From positions 248,001 to 312,000 of the forward strand of contig OZ245888.1 in NCBI GenBank assembly GCA_965229565.1: a stretch of 64,000 nt of DNA, in the 5' to 3' direction. Numbering within the stretch: the stretch's first letter is position 1; each line of letters begins with the position of its first letter. The position numbers and the translations under genes are program-made. Below are positions 62,344 to 64,000 of this stretch, piece after piece. The notes below the pieces were generated by a model, which ran no database searches, was not told the origin of the DNA, and was given only the letters and a program-made list of their open reading frames with translations. The stretch comes from JANQNX01 sp040217095. Its GTDB lineage: Bacteria; Pseudomonadota; Gammaproteobacteria; Eutrophobiales; Eutrophobiaceae.

Positions 62344-63206
62344 GTAAAGAAAAAAGCAGAATCAAGAAATGGCTGAAGAAGGTCAATGCCTTCCTGACCA
62401 ATGAGCCGGCTGACCGTAACGCGCTGATCGAGATACTGCGAAAATCTGAACAGCACAAGTTACTCGATCACGATGCCCTGATCATGATCGAGGGTGCCAT
62501 ACATGTATCTGAATTGCAGGTTCGCGACGTCATGATACCGCGCGTACAGATGATGGTGATCCGAGATGATGCAGAACCGGAAGACATCCTGTCCACGGTA
62601 ATTGAATCCGGCCACTCGCGCTTTCCCGTGGTAGGGGATACCACGGACGAGATCATCGGCATTCTGCTGGCAAAGGACCTGTTGAATTACTTTGCCAACC
62701 CGGAGGAAGAGTTCGATATCAAGGACCTGATGCGCTCCACGGTGTTTATTCCCGAGAGTAAACGACTGAATGTACTACTGCGTGAATTCCGGATGAGCCG
62801 CAATCACATGGCCATAGTCATAGATGAATACTCGGGCGTCGCGGGCCTTATTACTATCGAGGACGTGATCGAGGAAATCGTGGGCGAAATCGAGGATGAA
62901 CACGATTACGAGGACGAAGACGAAACAATCAAACCACATGACAGTGATCGCTATACAGTACAGGCACTGACATCGATCGAGGATTTTAACCGCTACTTTG
63001 ATGCGGATATCCCTGACGAAGATCACGACACCATTGGCGGCTATATCATTAACGCGTTTGGACACCTGCCGAAACGCGGTGAATCCATTGAAGTCGCCGG
63101 TTTCAATATCAAGGTATTACGTGCCGACAAGCGACGCGTACATGTATTACTGTTTTCCAGGCTGGAGCAGGGTGAAACCTTACCTGAAGAAGTAGATCCG
63201 GAGTAA
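62340..63206 (+). CDS. ybeX: CBS-domain protein YbeX/CorC
   Basis: 288 residues. A short N-terminal helix, paired CBS domains (VRDVMIPRVQMMVIRDDAEPEDILSTVIES and DLMRSTVFIPESKRLNVLLREFRMSRNHMAIVIDEYSGVAGLITIEDVIEEIVGEIEDEHD read in pieces) and a C-terminal CorC_HlyC domain. Linked to magnesium homeostasis and ribosome maintenance. Translationally coupled to ybeY. Confidence 0.94.
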   Translation: MSKEKSRIKKWLKKVNAFLTNEPADRNALIEILRKSEQHKLLDHDALIMIEGAIHVSELQVRDVMIPRVQMMVIRDDAEPEDILSTVIESGHSRFPVVGDTTDEIIGILLAKDLLNYFANPEEEFDIKDLMRSTVFIPESKRLNVLLREFRMSRNHMAIVIDEYSGVAGLITIEDVIEEIVGEIEDEHDYEDEDETIKPHDSDRYTVQALTSIEDFNRYFDADIPDEDHDTIGGYIINAFGHLPKRGESIEVAGFNIKVLRADKRRVHVLLFSRLEQGETLPEEVDPE

Positions 63207-63230
63207 CTGGAATCCCGGGCGGCTTGACGG

Positions 63231-64000
63231 ATGATCCTTAACAACAATAACGCCATGCCTGCCCATCTTACCGCGCTGCTGGCAGGGGCTGTTGTACCCC
63301 TGGCCTTTGCCCCATTCGGCTATTACATACTTGCCTTCATCTGCCTGGCCCTGCTTTTTTACCTTTGTCATAAATCTACCGCGAAAAGAGCCTTTATCCG
63401 GGCTTACCTGTTCGGGTTTGGTTATTTCGGGGTAGGTGTCTACTGGTTACATATCAGTATCAACCTGTTTGGTGGTATGAACCTCGCCGGGGCGTTATTT
63501 TTCACCTACCTTCTTGTAGCCGTGCTGGCATTGTTTCCCGCCGTCTTTATCTCGCTGGGAAATCGCTTTTTCAACAGCAAGGCGATCTATGCCTATGCGT
63601 TCCTGTGGATCAGTGGTGAATGGTGTCGCGGTTGGTTTCTAACCGGCTTCCCGTGGCTTAATACAGGCACCAGCCAGACCGATAGCGTACTGGCGGCCTT
63701 CGCACCGCTGGTCGGGGATTACGGTGTGGGCCTGGTTGTCGCATTAATGGGCGCAGCTATCGTACTGGTCATCAGTGGCAGGCTTACAGAAAAACTCCTG
63801 GCACTGGGCACGGCCGCGGTACTGCTAATCAGCGCAGTTGTATTAAAAGAATCGACCTGGGCGGAAGCGCTGGGCGAGGAACTTGATGTGGTACTGGTCC
63901 AGGGCGCTATTCCACAGGAAATAAAATGGCAGCGGGATCAGCGACTGGCTACCTTGGAAATCTACAGCGAACTGACACAACCATACTGGAACAGCGACCT
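63231..64000 (+). CDS. lnt: Apolipoprotein N-acyltransferase Lnt (5' part, runs off the right edge)
   Basis: Not closed in this window. The frame opens with ATG at 63231 (a second Met nine codons in) and runs to the edge. It begins with a membrane bundle (LAGAVVPLAFAPFGYYILAFICLALLFYL read in pieces; GFGYFGVGVYWLHISI), the GWFLTGFPWLNTGTSQ loop, and the beginning of the nitrilase-like domain (VVLVQGAIPQEIKWQ), after which the sequence stops. It N-acylates lipoproteins in the inner membrane and normally follows ybeX. Confidence 0.93.
   Translation, partial: MILNNNNAMPAHLTALLAGAVVPLAFAPFGYYILAFICLALLFYLCHKSTAKRAFIRAYLFGFGYFGVGVYWLHISINLFGGMNLAGALFFTYLLVAVLALFPAVFISLGNRFFNSKAIYAYAFLWISGEWCRGWFLTGFPWLNTGTSQTDSVLAAFAPLVGDYGVGLVVALMGAAIVLVISGRLTEKLLALGTAAVLLISAVVLKESTWAEALGEELDVVLVQGAIPQEIKWQRDQRLATLEIYSELTQPYWNSD

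Overview
The window looks like a chromosomal segment of a halotolerant or marine gammaproteobacterium. The evidence is conserved gammaproteobacterial gene order: tesA/ybbA-ybbP; cca-uppP-folB/folK-plsY-tsaD/rpsU-yqeY-dnaG-rpoD followed by an isoleucine tRNA with a CAT anticodon; yhfA/crp; and miaB-ybeZ-ybeY-ybeX-lnt. A two-gene route from glycine to betaine (GSMT and SDMT), known best from halophilic Ectothiorhodospiraceae, points to a salty habitat. I cannot name the genus. No rRNA, CRISPR array, intact prophage or recognisable transposase gene is visible.

Layout. 1-5.5 kb: 5' end of tesA, ybbA-ybbP, htpX and a UDP-GlcNAc 2-epimerase-like gene. 5.6-10 kb: small genes, hemH, and minus-strand runs of conserved families of poorly known role (DUF427, YjbQ, DUF1499), then a TauE-type exporter with a cereblon-like CULT protein. 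10-25.5 kb: cell-wall, tRNA, folate and lipid housekeeping genes and the macromolecular-synthesis cluster. 25.6-29.5 kb: tRNA-Ile2 with a duplicated 3' end and a palindromic element, the betaine operon, a Tat-exported M15 peptidase and a secreted protein. 29.6-38.3 kb: an RND efflux pair, envelope proteins, a hydrolase, a HIT protein and DAHP synthase. 38.3-43.9 kb: a zinc regulon (znuA-znuC-znuB, zur, a divergent ZnuD-like receptor) with a Zur box between, then TusA. 44-46.8 kb: response regulator, PAS/degenerate GGDEF protein, yhfA and crp. 46.8-50.4 kb: a structured tRNA-linked element, tRNA-Met, an NTF2-like protein and a FecA-like receptor. 50.4-53.1 kb: DUF1488, RRM, cold-shock, BLUF and diguanylate cyclase genes. 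53.3-59.4 kb: small secreted and membrane proteins, two c-type cytochromes, a periplasmic glutathione peroxidase, a Sel1 lipoprotein, a helix-hairpin-helix protein with a lysine tail, and a tungstate-type ABC importer whose binding protein and permease are fused. 59.5-64 kb: miaB, ybeZ, ybeY, ybeX and the 5' part of lnt.

Working together: the zinc genes form one Zur-controlled uptake circuit from outer to inner membrane. GSMT and SDMT perform successive methylations to betaine. BLUF and the GAF-GGDEF protein form a plausible blue-light to c-di-GMP pair.

The most unusual signal is at the two tRNA genes. Each has a detached terminal fragment of its own tRNA (about 15 nt) joined to the same side of a related palindromic element, although the fragment is the tRNA 3' end in one case and the 5' end in the other. 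I do not recognise a named family for it. The other strong candidates are the CULT protein, with every ligand-pocket residue of cereblon that I could place conserved in spacing, the TupA-TupB fusion, the lysine-tailed HhH protein and a 30-residue membrane peptide.
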